Assembly (NCBI GenBank): GCA_903910745.1
Contig: CAIWAO010000067.1
Location: 62,001-126,000, forward strand
DNA from: an uncultured Burkholderiales bacterium
GTDB taxonomy: Bacteria > Pseudomonadota > Gammaproteobacteria > Burkholderiales > Burkholderiaceae_C
Direction of reading: 5' to 3'
Length of the DNA stretch: 64,000 nt
Part shown: piece by piece, positions 34,000 to 44,466 of the stretch
Numbering within the stretch: the first letter of the stretch is position 1
Layout of the letters: every line of letters starts with the position of its first letter
Translations under genes and position numbers: made by a program
Notes under the pieces: generated by a model
What the model was told of the DNA's origin: nothing
Database searches by the model: none
What the model saw: the letters and a program-made list of their open reading frames with translations, nothing else

Positions 34000-34839
34000 G
34001 TGAACAATAAAAAACGATCAGTCGCATTCTTGTTATTAGCCACTTTGGGTTCTTTAACGGCATTTTCACAAACTACGACTGCTGAACCAGAGTCATCGCT
34101 TACCTATAACGCTGGATTTGTAAGTGACTACAGATACCGAGGAATTTCTCAATCAGGACATAGACCAGCGTTGCAGTTTGGAGCAGACTATGCCGATAAA
34201 AGCGGTTTCTATATTGGAAATTGGAACTCAACTATTCACTGGATTAAGGACACCGCGGACGCTAATGCCACGCCTCCTCAAAGCGCTAAGGGGTCTTTGG
34301 AGATGGACTTTTATGCGGGTTACAAAGCCTCATACAGTGAATTAATTGGATATGACGTTGGCGTGCTAGATTACTTTTACCCTACCAACAATTTAGGTGG
34401 GGTAACTAATGCTTCGAATGCCAATTTTTCAAACGCCAACACCACAGAGTTGTACGGTTCTATATCAGTGGGCGCATTTGTATTTAAACTATCTGATTCA
34501 GTGAGCAATTTATTTGGCTATGTTGGATCTAAAAATAGCATGTATGTAGATCTAAGTTACAGTTTTGATTTTGGTGACGGACTTTCAAGTATCGTGCACT
34601 TCGGGAATCAAAGTATTAAAGCCACAAATGCTAGGTATGTTACGAATGGGGTAACTGACTATACCGATATCTCAATGTCCTTGAACAAGGAATTTGATGG
34701 TTGGGTTGGTAGCGCTACAGTCATCACTACTGACTGGGTAAAACGTGGATATACACATACAAATGATGTTTTACCAGGCAGTGGTAATACCAATCTTGCA
34801 GGAAATACATTAGTATTGGGTATCAAAAAGAATTTTTGA
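34000..34839 (+). CDS. TorF-family putative porin
   Basis: Signal peptide; LTYNAGFVSDYRYRGISQSGHRPALQFGADYADKSGFYIGNWNS. Confidence 0.85.
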   Translation: MNNKKRSVAFLLLATLGSLTAFSQTTTAEPESSLTYNAGFVSDYRYRGISQSGHRPALQFGADYADKSGFYIGNWNSTIHWIKDTADANATPPQSAKGSLEMDFYAGYKASYSELIGYDVGVLDYFYPTNNLGGVTNASNANFSNANTTELYGSISVGAFVFKLSDSVSNLFGYVGSKNSMYVDLSYSFDFGDGLSSIVHFGNQSIKATNARYVTNGVTDYTDISMSLNKEFDGWVGSATVITTDWVKRGYTHTNDVLPGSGNTNLAGNTLVLGIKKNF

Positions 34840-34868
34840 CACTCTACAGTTTTAAACAATTAGGATAA

Positions 34869-35210
<342 letters not shown>

Positions 35211-35347
35211 AATAATTGGAAATAATCTAATCATTTCAATAGTCCTTCGTTTAAAAAATTTGGATAAGTTCAGACACATCACCTTTTTTAGATCTAAATC
35301 AAAGGTTCATTATTTCAGTGATGGACAACTTGGTTAAAACCATTCAT

Positions 35348-35376
35348 ACTGCCTGGTATCAATATTTTTAGGCAGT
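35348..35376 (+). promoter_or_regulatory. Leader hairpin immediately upstream of the aldose epimerase gene
   Basis: ACTGCCT...AGGCAGT perfect 7-bp stem; 3' arm overlaps the presumed SD of ATG 35382. Confidence 0.4.
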
Positions 35377-35381
35377 TGTGT

Positions 35382-36248
35382 ATGAAAAAGGCTGATGTTG
35401 AACTCAAAAACGATAAATTAGTTTGTGTGATAAGACCAGATCTAGGTGCTTCAATATTAGAGTTAACCTACCTTGGTAAAAGCGTTCTAAGGTCAATTAA
35501 TAAAGATACAGTAACAAGCGCAAGACAGTCAGCGAGTTTTGCACTGGTCCCCTTTTCAAACCGAATGTCTCATGCAACTCTCAAGTGGATGGGGACTGAT
35601 CATCCATTGATAAAAAATAATGCAGATGAGCCCCATAATATTCACGGGGTAGGTTGGCAAAGACCTTGGACGATATTAGAACAAGGAGAAGATTTTTTAT
35701 TAGTTTCCTACGAGCATAAAGCAGATGGGGGTTGGCCTTTTGATTTTGACGCTTCACAGGCCATAAAAATAAAAGACAATGAATTACATCAAACATTGTC
35801 TATCACCAATCAAAGTAATAAACCAACGCCTGTTGGACTTGGGTGGCACCCTTATTTTGTAAAAAGAAAAAATTCCTCTATTTATTTTGAAGCCTCTAAA
35901 ATTTGGGAAATGGGAGATGACCGTTTGCCAACTCACGCTGTGAAGAGCGGTGGATTAGATCAGTTATGCGAGCAGCTTGAAGTAGATCATTGTTATGACG
36001 GTTGGAATGGTCAAGTTAAGCTAATTGATAGTGAGCTGTCAATAAACGTCAGTTCTAATTTAGATAGATTGGTTGTTTATACAAAACCCGGTATGGACTC
36101 CGTTGCAATAGAGCCAGTTAGCCATGTAAATAATGCAATTAATATGTCGAGCAATCTAGGGATCGATGCTAATCAATACGGGATTAAAATTTTAAATCCT
36201 GGAGAAACGATTAACGCTCAAATGACTATTAATATCCAACAAGTTTAA
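35382..36248 (+). CDS. Aldose 1-epimerase family protein
   Basis: FALVPFSNRMSHATLKWMG, NIHGVGWQRPW, GLGWHPYFVKR, VAIEPVSHVNNAIN. Confidence 0.85.
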   Translation: MKKADVELKNDKLVCVIRPDLGASILELTYLGKSVLRSINKDTVTSARQSASFALVPFSNRMSHATLKWMGTDHPLIKNNADEPHNIHGVGWQRPWTILEQGEDFLLVSYEHKADGGWPFDFDASQAIKIKDNELHQTLSITNQSNKPTPVGLGWHPYFVKRKNSSIYFEASKIWEMGDDRLPTHAVKSGGLDQLCEQLEVDHCYDGWNGQVKLIDSELSINVSSNLDRLVVYTKPGMDSVAIEPVSHVNNAINMSSNLGIDANQYGIKILNPGETINAQMTINIQQV

Positions 36249-36318
36249 ATTAAAGATGTAACCTTTATGGATGTTTTATTACTACAGAAAGATGAGTATC
36301 CCAGGACATAAAAACATT

Positions 36319-36597
36319 CTATTTTGAGTCGGACAAATCAATAGCATAACCTAAGTATTTATAAATAAATTCGCCCGTCACTTTTGAGTAAAGGCAGCCA
36401 CCAGGGGAATCGGCCTCTAGAGATTCCTCTTAATCTCTTCAAGCACATTTAAATAATGATAAATCCTATTGTTATCAGGATCTAAAAAAACACCATTAGG
36501 ATCTCTTGCGGCGAATTCCACCTCTAATACTTTAGACTCGGGGTCAAAACTATTGAGCCAATATGAGATGAAATCAATTCTAAGCGGCCCATGTGAT
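36319..36597 (-). pseudogene. Remnant of a small protein gene (frameshifted, no start codon)
   Basis: Minus strand: LRIDFISYWLNSFDPESKVLEVEFAARDPNGVFLDPDNNRIYHYLNVLEEIKRNL* in one frame, then EESLEADSPGGCLYSKVTGEFIYKYLGYAIDLSDSK* in another, abutting at about 36420-36435. Confidence 0.45.
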
Positions 36598-36659
36598 TTT
36601 TATATAATTTATAAATATTATATTTTCAAGAAAAAAACGGTAAAAACACAAAAATTAAA

Positions 36660-37130
36660 TTAAAACGGTATGTCATCATCCATGTCATCGAAACCCGTTT
36701 TTGTAGCAGGCTTCGCTGCGTGATCTGATTTCGGTGCGCTTGAAGAGGAGGTTTGACGAGGAGCAGCGCCTTCATCTCCACCAGAGCTTGTACCCTCTCG
36801 TCCGCCGAGAAGTTGTAACTCCGTGGCAATAATGTCGACGGTGTTTTTCTCGATACCGTCTTTATCAGTGTATTTTCCGTACTTTAGTCTGCCTTCAATA
36901 TAAACTGGGCGACCCTTTTTTACATACTCACCAGCGATTTCCGCGAGACGGTCGTAGAAGGTCACTCTGTGCCACTGTGTATCATCTATGTACTCACCGC
37001 TGGTTTTATCCTTCCTTTTTGAGGAAGTTGCGATGCTTATATTTGCAACTGCCTGACCTGATGGGAGGTATCTAATCTCAGGATCACGACCACAATTGCC
37101 TACCAAAATTACTTTATTTACGGATGCCAT
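36660..37130 (-). CDS. ssb: Single-stranded DNA-binding protein
   Basis: MASVNKVILVGNCGRDPEIRYLPSGQAVANISIATS...GFDDMDDDIPF acidic tail. Confidence 0.97.
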   Translation of the reverse strand: MASVNKVILVGNCGRDPEIRYLPSGQAVANISIATSSKRKDKTSGEYIDDTQWHRVTFYDRLAEIAGEYVKKGRPVYIEGRLKYGKYTDKDGIEKNTVDIIATELQLLGGREGTSSGGDEGAAPRQTSSSSAPKSDHAAKPATKTGFDDMDDDIPF

Positions 37131-37256
37131 ATTCGCCTTAAAAACTTTTTGAGAATGCTTTGATTATGTCTTGAGAAAACTCGGATTAACAAGAAGAGAA
37201 ATCAAGAAAGTTTGAAAAAGTGCAAAATTTGATGCAAAAGTAAGCAAATTTTGACA

Positions 37257-38717
37257 TTAAAAAGGATTTTTGAAATTGACGATGAGGTTTTTAACCCAAG
37301 CAAAAAAATGATTTTGAAGATCCGGCAAGCCCTTAGCTAGAAAGAAGATACAGATAATATTTGAAACCCCCAATAAAAGGAAAACCTGCGCAATAGTTAA
37401 ACCAATTGACAAAAGAAACCCAACAATGACAGCGCTACCGATCATGAAGAGTGCATTTAATATATTGTTAGCGGCTATGGTTTGAGCGCATTGATCGGAT
37501 GGGCTGTAGGTTTGAATAAATGTGTAAAGCGGCACGCTGAATATACCGATAAAAGCAGACAAAAAGCCTAGATCCATGAGTACGTGAAAGTTACCTGACC
37601 GCGATAGGAAAACTGTAATTGAGACCAAAGGCTGGGAAGCGATGTTTAGTAATTGAGATGGGGGTTGTAATCTAAACAAATTGTCCGCGTAAGCCTGTGT
37701 ATTGACCGTAAAAGCCAAATCAATGGTGAAAATCGTCATCCCAATTAGACCCAGAAAAACAAGTGAGAGTTCATAAATGGGATGCTTAAGCGAGTTACAA
37801 AGCAAAGATCCGATACCGATGCCAATTGAGAAAACAACCAACAGCATAGAGGCCACATCTGAGTTCCCGTGGAGAAGATCTTTTGAGAAGCTTGGAAAAA
37901 GACTTAGGAAAACAGCCCCATAAAACCACATCCAACTGATGCCGTACAACGCAGTCCTCATGCCTTGAATTTGGTCTGATTGGCGTAAGCTCCGTAACGT
38001 TTGGCTCCAAGGGTTTAGTCCCTTTAGTAAGTTCTTTTTTGAACCAATTGGATTGAATTCATCAAATGTAGAGTTTGATTTGGAGTAAGGTATAAAAAGA
38101 CTGATCAGTAAGCCAGTTAAAGATAAAAGGATACAAAAAAGTGCAACAGACTGTTCAGGAAATGAGAATTTCATAAAGGCAGCAATTCCGAGTTGGTTTG
38201 AAATCAACACACCACCAAGCAAATTCCCAAGCAAAATTGCTAAAAATGTCCCTGCCTCAACCAATGCATTTGCGCCCATGAGTTCTGCTTTGCTGATATG
38301 CACTGGTAAATATGCGTATTTCGCGGGACCAAATAAAGTGGAGTGCAGGCCCATTAGAAAAATGCAAACGAGCAGCACGGTTGCAACATGTTGACTAAAC
38401 CCGAAGTATGCAATGCTCATAATCACAATCTCTAGAACCTTTACGCCTTGAAGGACTCGTGTTTTGTTGTAGTGATCGGCCAAAATGCCACTAAAAGCAG
38501 AAAAAAGAACGAATGGCAATATAAAAACTGCTCCAATAACAAGCCCAGCTAAAGAGGGAGGCAACCAATCGATTCTCCATTGATAAGTGATGAGCAATGT
38601 AACAGCAAACTTATATAAATTATCATTGCATGCCCCCAAAAACTGTGTGCCAAAAAAGGGGCCAAACCTTTTTTGGGTTATGAGTTTAAATTGATCGTGA
38701 TTGGACTCTAAGTTCAC
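37257..38717 (-). CDS. MFS transporter (LplT/lysophospholipid transporter-like)
   Basis: RFGPFFGTQFLGACNDNLYKFAVTLLITYQW; 12-TM-like hydrophobic profile; neighbours ssb. Confidence 0.85.
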   Translation of the reverse strand: MNLESNHDQFKLITQKRFGPFFGTQFLGACNDNLYKFAVTLLITYQWRIDWLPPSLAGLVIGAVFILPFVLFSAFSGILADHYNKTRVLQGVKVLEIVIMSIAYFGFSQHVATVLLVCIFLMGLHSTLFGPAKYAYLPVHISKAELMGANALVEAGTFLAILLGNLLGGVLISNQLGIAAFMKFSFPEQSVALFCILLSLTGLLISLFIPYSKSNSTFDEFNPIGSKKNLLKGLNPWSQTLRSLRQSDQIQGMRTALYGISWMWFYGAVFLSLFPSFSKDLLHGNSDVASMLLVVFSIGIGIGSLLCNSLKHPIYELSLVFLGLIGMTIFTIDLAFTVNTQAYADNLFRLQPPSQLLNIASQPLVSITVFLSRSGNFHVLMDLGFLSAFIGIFSVPLYTFIQTYSPSDQCAQTIAANNILNALFMIGSAVIVGFLLSIGLTIAQVFLLLGVSNIICIFFLAKGLPDLQNHFFAWVKNLIVNFKNPF

Positions 38718-38907
38718 AAAATATCTTTAAATATATCGGCTTTAAAATAAAAAGGTTCTGTATTTTGGCCTATTCATCTTACACTGACACTGCTGTTTTA
38801 GGCCTAAAGAAGATATGATTTAATTCAATCTGGAGAATTAAAACTAAATATGTAAGAAAATTGATTTTCAAAATTAAATCGGCAATGTTTGACGCATATG
38901 ATTGCTT

Positions 38908-40287
38908 ATGGCAAAAGATAAAACAATTTATACCTGTACTGCGTGTGGCGGAACTAGCGCTAAGTGGCTTGGAAAGTGTCCTCACTGCGAGGAGTGGAAT
39001 ACGCTAATAGAAAGCGTTGAAGGTGGGGCTGGGCAAAGCAAGAATAGGTATAGCGGTGCTAAAAGCTTAGCACCGGCAAGTGCAGTTAGTCTATTGTCGG
39101 ATATAGAGGCCCAAGATGTTGATCGAACCCCAACCGGCATAGAAGAATTAGACAGAGTTTTGGGGGGCGGTATTGTCCCTGCTGGCGTTGTCTTAATTGG
39201 AGGGGATCCAGGCATTGGTAAATCAACGTTACTATTGCAGGCTTTAGATGCAATACAAAGACGCGGAGGCCACACTTTATACGTCACTGGTGAGGAGTCA
39301 GGCGCTCAAGTTGCAATGAGAGCAAGGCGGCTTGGCTTGGATAGAAGTGGAGTAAGTGTGTTGGCGGAGACGCAACTAGAAAAAATCATCGCAACCCTTG
39401 AAACTCAATCACCTAGTATCGCGGTTATAGACTCAATTCAAACCGTTTATTCAGAACTTCTGAGCAGTGCGCCTGGCTCGGTTTCTCAAGTTAGAGAATG
39501 TGCAGCGCATTTGACAAGGCTTGCTAAAACCAGCGCAATATCGATAGTTTTGGTAGGTCATGTAACTAAGGAAGGTGCTCTAGCAGGGCCTAGGGTGTTA
39601 GAGCACATGGTGGATACCGTTTTGTATTTTGAGGGCGAAACCCATTCTAGCTTTCGGTTAGTTAGAGCGATCAAGAATAGGTTTGGCGCTGTAAATGAAA
39701 TTGGCGTCTTTGCTATGACTGAACGTGGATTAAAAGGCGTTAGTAATCCTAGTGCTATTTTCTTGAGCCAACATGCAGAGCCAGTTGCCGGTAGTTGTGT
39801 AATGGTTACTTTAGAGGGGTCTAGGCCTTTACTGGTTGAGATTCAAGCTTTGGTAGACCAATCGGGCCCAAGCCCTAGAAGGTTGAGTGTGGGGCTGGAC
39901 CGTGATCGATTAGCAATGTTGCTAGCGGTTTTGCATAGACATGCAGGAGTTGCATGTATGGATCAGGATGTGTTTGTGAACGCGGTGGGAGGGGTCAGAA
40001 TTTCAGAGCCTGCAGCTGATCTGGCTGTATTGCTGTCGATTCAAAGTAGCCTAAGAGGGCGAGCGTTACCAAAAGGATTTATAGCTTTTGGTGAAATTGG
40101 GTTGGCCGGTGAGGTTAGGCCTGCGCCAAGGGGGCAGGACAGGTTGAAGGAGGCAGCTAAACTGGGTTTTTCAGTTGCGGTCATACCGAAAGCAAATGCA
40201 CCCAAAAAGCCAATAGAAGGGCTTACGGTGCACGCCGTAGACAGGGTGGATGAGGCAATGAACCTAGTGAGGGAGGGTCTTTTTTAA
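38908..40287 (+). CDS. radA: DNA repair protein RadA
   Basis: YTCTACGGTSAKWLGKCPHCEEWNT zinc finger, GGDPGIGKSTLLLQ, KNRFGAVNEIGVF. Confidence 0.97.
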   Translation: MAKDKTIYTCTACGGTSAKWLGKCPHCEEWNTLIESVEGGAGQSKNRYSGAKSLAPASAVSLLSDIEAQDVDRTPTGIEELDRVLGGGIVPAGVVLIGGDPGIGKSTLLLQALDAIQRRGGHTLYVTGEESGAQVAMRARRLGLDRSGVSVLAETQLEKIIATLETQSPSIAVIDSIQTVYSELLSSAPGSVSQVRECAAHLTRLAKTSAISIVLVGHVTKEGALAGPRVLEHMVDTVLYFEGETHSSFRLVRAIKNRFGAVNEIGVFAMTERGLKGVSNPSAIFLSQHAEPVAGSCVMVTLEGSRPLLVEIQALVDQSGPSPRRLSVGLDRDRLAMLLAVLHRHAGVACMDQDVFVNAVGGVRISEPAADLAVLLSIQSSLRGRALPKGFIAFGEIGLAGEVRPAPRGQDRLKEAAKLGFSVAVIPKANAPKKPIEGLTVHAVDRVDEAMNLVREGLF

Positions 40288-40365
40288 GGGGCTTAATAAA
40301 AATACAATATAACAGTGTTGAAAACCCCTTTAATGGGGAAAATTATCTGAATTAAGGGTCTTGTT

Positions 40366-40794
40366 TTGAATTCGTTCCTTGGGAAAACTGAAAAATATTT
40401 ATATCCATTGTTGGGAATAGGCTTGCTCGTCTTTGCCTATAGATCTTATGAATGGATGGGCATAGCCTTTGTTATCTCAGGGGGGGTGATGTGGGCCTTA
40501 TTGCATTTATCTCGAACGTTGCAAGTTTTTAAAAAAGCGGCTAACAGACCCATCGGTTATGTTGACAGTGCAGTCATGTTGAATGCTAAACTTAAAAAGG
40601 GTATGTCTTTATTGCATGTCATTGCGTTGACTAAAAGTTTGGGACAACAGGATGCTATTAAAGGAGCTGAAAACACTGAAAACAAGGAAAAAGAAGTCTT
40701 TTCCTGGCGTGATGGATCGGACTCTTTCGTTATTTGTGAGTTTGAAAACGGAAAACTCAGACATTTTCAAATGACTAGACCTGCACAAGATTAG
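40366..40794 (+). CDS. Conserved hypothetical membrane protein
   Basis: 142 aa, two N-terminal TM segments (LYPLLGIGLLVFAYRSYEWMGIAFVISGGVMWALLHL). Confidence 0.75.
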   Translation: MNSFLGKTEKYLYPLLGIGLLVFAYRSYEWMGIAFVISGGVMWALLHLSRTLQVFKKAANRPIGYVDSAVMLNAKLKKGMSLLHVIALTKSLGQQDAIKGAENTENKEKEVFSWRDGSDSFVICEFENGKLRHFQMTRPAQD

Positions 40795-40889
40795 TAGTTT
40801 TTTCATTCCAGAGGTACTTAAACAAGTAAAATGTCTGACTCAATTTGATAATTTAAAGAATGGCGCAAGGCGCTTGAAAGGAAAAAATA

Positions 40890-41828
40890 ATGAACCAGAT
40901 GCCCCCATCAATGGCAGACCGCGATGGAAAAATTTGGATGGATGGTCAATTGGTCGAATGGAGAGATGCCAAGATCCATGTTTTAACTCATACCCTTCAT
41001 TATGGGTGCGGAGTATTTGAGGGCATTAGAGCGTATCCAACATCCAAAGGTACGGCTATTTTTAGATTAGAAGATCATACTGAAAGATTATTTAATAGTG
41101 CCAGAATTTTGAGAATGAATATTCCATTTTCTAGGGATGCGGTGAATGAGGCTAACAAACAAGTCGTTAGAGAGAATAAATTAGAGAGTTGTTACATACG
41201 CCCACTGTCATGGATTGGGTCTCAAAAGTTGGGAGTATCGCCAAAGGGGAACACAATCCATTTAATGGTTGCTGCTTGGGCTTGGGGTGCCTACTTGGGC
41301 GAAGAGGGGCTAGAGTCTGGAATCCGAGTAAAGACTTCTAGTTATACACGTCACCATGTCAATATCACAATGACTCAGGCTAAAGCGGTGAGCAACTACA
41401 CCAATTCAATATTGGCTAATATGGAGGTAACCGAGGACGGATATGATGAGGCTTTACTCCTTGATACATCTGGCTTTGTAGCTGAAGGCGCAGGTGAGAA
41501 CATATTCATCATCAAGTCAGGCGTAATTTATACACCTGACTTGTCTGCTGGTGCTTTAAACGGAATCACAAGAAATACGATTTTTGAAATAGCTAAAGAC
41601 CTTGGCATTGAAGTGATCCAAAAGAGGATAACAAGAGATGAGGTTTATTTAGCTGATGAGGCCTTCTTTACGGGTACAGCCGCAGAGGTAACTCCTATTC
41701 GCGAGTTAGACAGAATTACGATCGGAGAGGGAAAGCGGGGCCCGCTGACCCACAAAATTCAATCCGCATTCTTTGACATTGTGAATGGACGCAATGCAAA
41801 GTACTCACATTGGCTTACTTTGGTCTAA
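40890..41828 (+). CDS. ilvE: Branched-chain amino acid aminotransferase
   Basis: DGKIWMDGQLVEWRDAKIHVLTHTLHYGCGVFEGIRAY, YIRPLSW, EGAGENIFII. Confidence 0.97.
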   Translation: MNQMPPSMADRDGKIWMDGQLVEWRDAKIHVLTHTLHYGCGVFEGIRAYPTSKGTAIFRLEDHTERLFNSARILRMNIPFSRDAVNEANKQVVRENKLESCYIRPLSWIGSQKLGVSPKGNTIHLMVAAWAWGAYLGEEGLESGIRVKTSSYTRHHVNITMTQAKAVSNYTNSILANMEVTEDGYDEALLLDTSGFVAEGAGENIFIIKSGVIYTPDLSAGALNGITRNTIFEIAKDLGIEVIQKRITRDEVYLADEAFFTGTAAEVTPIRELDRITIGEGKRGPLTHKIQSAFFDIVNGRNAKYSHWLTLV

Positions 41829-42046
41829 TGGCACACATGAATAATGAAGTAATTGTTTCATCCGATGACTTAAATGGGCACGGTGGTGTGTTTTGCCCGA
41901 ACCCCAAAGCTGATATGAAGCTTTGGAACTCTCACCCAAAGGTGTACCTAGACGTCTCTAAAACTGGATCTGCTAAATGTCCTTACTGCGGAAATTTGTA
42001 TACGCTGAAGCACAGCGAGAACGAGCACGTTGCCAAGCACCATTAA
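41828..42046 (+). CDS. Small zinc-finger domain protein (NDUFS6-like)
   Basis: CPNPKADMKLWNSHPKVYLDVSKTGSAKCPYCGNLYTL; start overlaps the ilvE stop (TAATG). Confidence 0.88.
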   Translation: MAHMNNEVIVSSDDLNGHGGVFCPNPKADMKLWNSHPKVYLDVSKTGSAKCPYCGNLYTLKHSENEHVAKHH

Positions 42047-43145
42047 TAGAACGCTAGTTATTGCACCCCAATGGATTGGGGATGCGGTTATGACTGAGCC
42101 GATGGTTCGTGCTTTAAGTTCTGCAGGTCACAAAGTAACAGTCGCGGTGTTACCCCATATTGCGCCCGTTTATCGCTCTATGAGCTGTGTTGATGAAGTA
42201 TTAGAGTGGTCCTTTAATAGAAAAGAATTGCAAATAGTTAAACGTTGGCAAATTGCAAACTCAATTAAAGGACAATTTGACAATGCAGTTATTTGCCCTA
42301 ATTCATTCAAAAATGCACTGATACCCTTTTTCTCTTCAATAAAGAATAGAGTGGGATATAAAGGTGAATTAAGAGGGTTTTTGTTATCCACAACGATTCC
42401 TAATCCAGATAAAACCGATCGGGGTTCAATGGTTAATTTCTATAAAAAGATTGCATTGAATGCCATTAAAAATACAGAAAATATTTTTAGGAAAAACTAC
42501 TTAGAACCGAATTATTCTGAGTCGCTCAAAGAGCCTTTGCAGGGCTTAGATCCAGTACATACACTATTAAGTTCTCCAGAAGAAACGCCGTTACTTACAT
42601 TAGATGCAAAAAATTTAGAAAACACGTTAAATGACTTCAGGCTAGCGAAGATGAGCTATAGCGTGTTGGCCCCTGGCGCAGAGTATGGATCTGCTAAGAG
42701 ATGGCCCATAGAGTATTTTGCGCAATTAGCCATCAATATGAGCCTTGGTGGATCAAAAATTGTATTGATGGGATCACATAGTGACGTGCAGGAGTGTCTT
42801 CAAATTGAGAAAGTTTGTAAGTCAAGGAGTGTGGAAGTGACTAATTTGTCGGGACAAACAGATCTTACTCAGGCTATTGCTTTAATTGGTGGCTCAAACG
42901 GAGTGATTTCAAATGACTCCGGGTTGATGCATATTGCTGCGGCTTTAAAGAGACCGCAGGTCGCTATTTTTGGTTCATCAAGTCCGCTACATACTCCACC
43001 ATTGAATAAATTGGCTAAAGTGCTTTGGTTATCGCTTGAGTGCTCACCTTGCTTTAAGAGGATCTGCCCCTTAGGCCATCTTAATTGTCTAAAAAATATA
43101 ACAGTTGCAGAGGTTGAAAGGGCGTTTGATCTTATTAGAGGTTAA
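42030..43145 (+). CDS. waaF: ADP-heptose:LPS heptosyltransferase II
   Basis: LVIAPQWIGDAVMTEPMVRAL, LAPGAEYGSAKRWPIEYFAQLA, SNDSGLMHIAAAL, CSPCFKRICPLGHLNCL. Confidence 0.93.
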   Translation: MPSTINRTLVIAPQWIGDAVMTEPMVRALSSAGHKVTVAVLPHIAPVYRSMSCVDEVLEWSFNRKELQIVKRWQIANSIKGQFDNAVICPNSFKNALIPFFSSIKNRVGYKGELRGFLLSTTIPNPDKTDRGSMVNFYKKIALNAIKNTENIFRKNYLEPNYSESLKEPLQGLDPVHTLLSSPEETPLLTLDAKNLENTLNDFRLAKMSYSVLAPGAEYGSAKRWPIEYFAQLAINMSLGGSKIVLMGSHSDVQECLQIEKVCKSRSVEVTNLSGQTDLTQAIALIGGSNGVISNDSGLMHIAAALKRPQVAIFGSSSPLHTPPLNKLAKVLWLSLECSPCFKRICPLGHLNCLKNITVAEVERAFDLIRG

Positions 43146-43157
43146 CAATTCTCCTTA

Positions 43158-44462
43158 CTACTCCTCGGACTTAAGTAATCTAATTACGAAAGAGCTTCCC
43201 CCCCCAGCGCGCTCAGCATAATGAACGCTTCCCCCGTGCCGTTCGCAAATGGTTTTGACGAGTGACAATCCTAGACCAGCCCCGGAACTGGTGCTGGTTT
43301 TTGAATTGAAATCAACTTGTTGTGATTTATGGGCTAACGTTCTTTTGGTTCTATAAAAAGGCTCAAAAATTTTCACTTGTTCATCGATTGGAACGCCGGG
43401 ACCGCGGTCTAGAACGGAAATCTTAATAAAAGATTGTTTGGTCACTTCCTCTGATGTAATTTGAACAAGTGGTATTTGATAATTTAGAGATGAATAATCG
43501 GAATGATGAAGAGCATTGTCAATTAGATTACGAATTGCTCTACGAATTAAAACCGGATTACCTCTTGTCATGTAACTTTGTGGATCGGTGCCCAGGTCAA
43601 GTTCAACATTGAATTGTGAACACTCCTCAGCTGCTAATCCAGAGAGATCAATCAACTCAAGTTCTCCCAAGTTGGACTGAGGCGCGTCAAGCCGGCTTGC
43701 AGTCAGTATTTCGTCAATCAATTGGTCTAGTTCTAGGACACTCCTGGCCATTTCATTTTTTAGATGATCAGGTGCCCCATCTCCTAAAAGCTCGAGAGCC
43801 ATTCGAATTCGAGCTAACGGTGTTCTCAGTTCATGTGAGGCATTGGCCAACAAAGATTTGTGTGAATTAACCAAAGATTGAATTTGATCGGCAGACTGAT
43901 TGAATTGCTGCGCCAAATAAGCTATTTCATCTCGTCCCTCTACTGGGATTCGGGTAGATAGTTGACCCTCCCCCCAAAGAGCTACGCTATGTTTTAAATT
44001 TTCTAGTCGACGAGTTAGTCTGCGAATAATGGGATAGGTTGCAAATGAAACACTTACTGCAACGATGATAAAAAGCCAAAGCCAACCGTACTTTCTTCGG
44101 TTCCAAAAAGAATGGGGTACACGGTGGGGCAAAAAAATATGTAGCCATGAGCCTTCAGTGGTTTGGACTAAAAATTCAGTACCAGGTCCATATTGTCCGT
44201 TAATAATATTGGTAGGATCGCTCTTTTGACTAGATAGGTCGCCCACCTTATCGTTAGACTGCGTTTGAGAAATGTTTCTTGGGCTAACAAAGCCGTGGGC
44301 AATAATTGTTCCCTCACTATTTCGTATGGTGATTTCGCGGGGGAGTGGTTGATGTGTAGCCCTATTGACCCACCCATACAGCACTGTCACAACAGTAATA
44401 GTAAGAACAAGAGCTAACCAGATCCGAAAATAAAGCTTTGTGGTGAGGGTTTTATAAAACAT
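43158..44462 (-). CDS. Two-component sensor histidine kinase (HAMP-HisKA-HATPase)
   Basis: LLANASHELRTPLARIRMALELL, NLIDNALHHS, SGAGLGLSLVKTICERHGG. Confidence 0.93.
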   Translation of the reverse strand: MFYKTLTTKLYFRIWLALVLTITVVTVLYGWVNRATHQPLPREITIRNSEGTIIAHGFVSPRNISQTQSNDKVGDLSSQKSDPTNIINGQYGPGTEFLVQTTEGSWLHIFLPHRVPHSFWNRRKYGWLWLFIIVAVSVSFATYPIIRRLTRRLENLKHSVALWGEGQLSTRIPVEGRDEIAYLAQQFNQSADQIQSLVNSHKSLLANASHELRTPLARIRMALELLGDGAPDHLKNEMARSVLELDQLIDEILTASRLDAPQSNLGELELIDLSGLAAEECSQFNVELDLGTDPQSYMTRGNPVLIRRAIRNLIDNALHHSDYSSLNYQIPLVQITSEEVTKQSFIKISVLDRGPGVPIDEQVKIFEPFYRTKRTLAHKSQQVDFNSKTSTSSGAGLGLSLVKTICERHGGSVHYAERAGGGSSFVIRLLKSEE

Positions 44463-44466
44463 TCAA

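Noticed and set aside
36469-36663. Plus-strand 64-aa ORF
   Set aside because: Opposite the gene remnant whose minus-strand translation looks more protein-like
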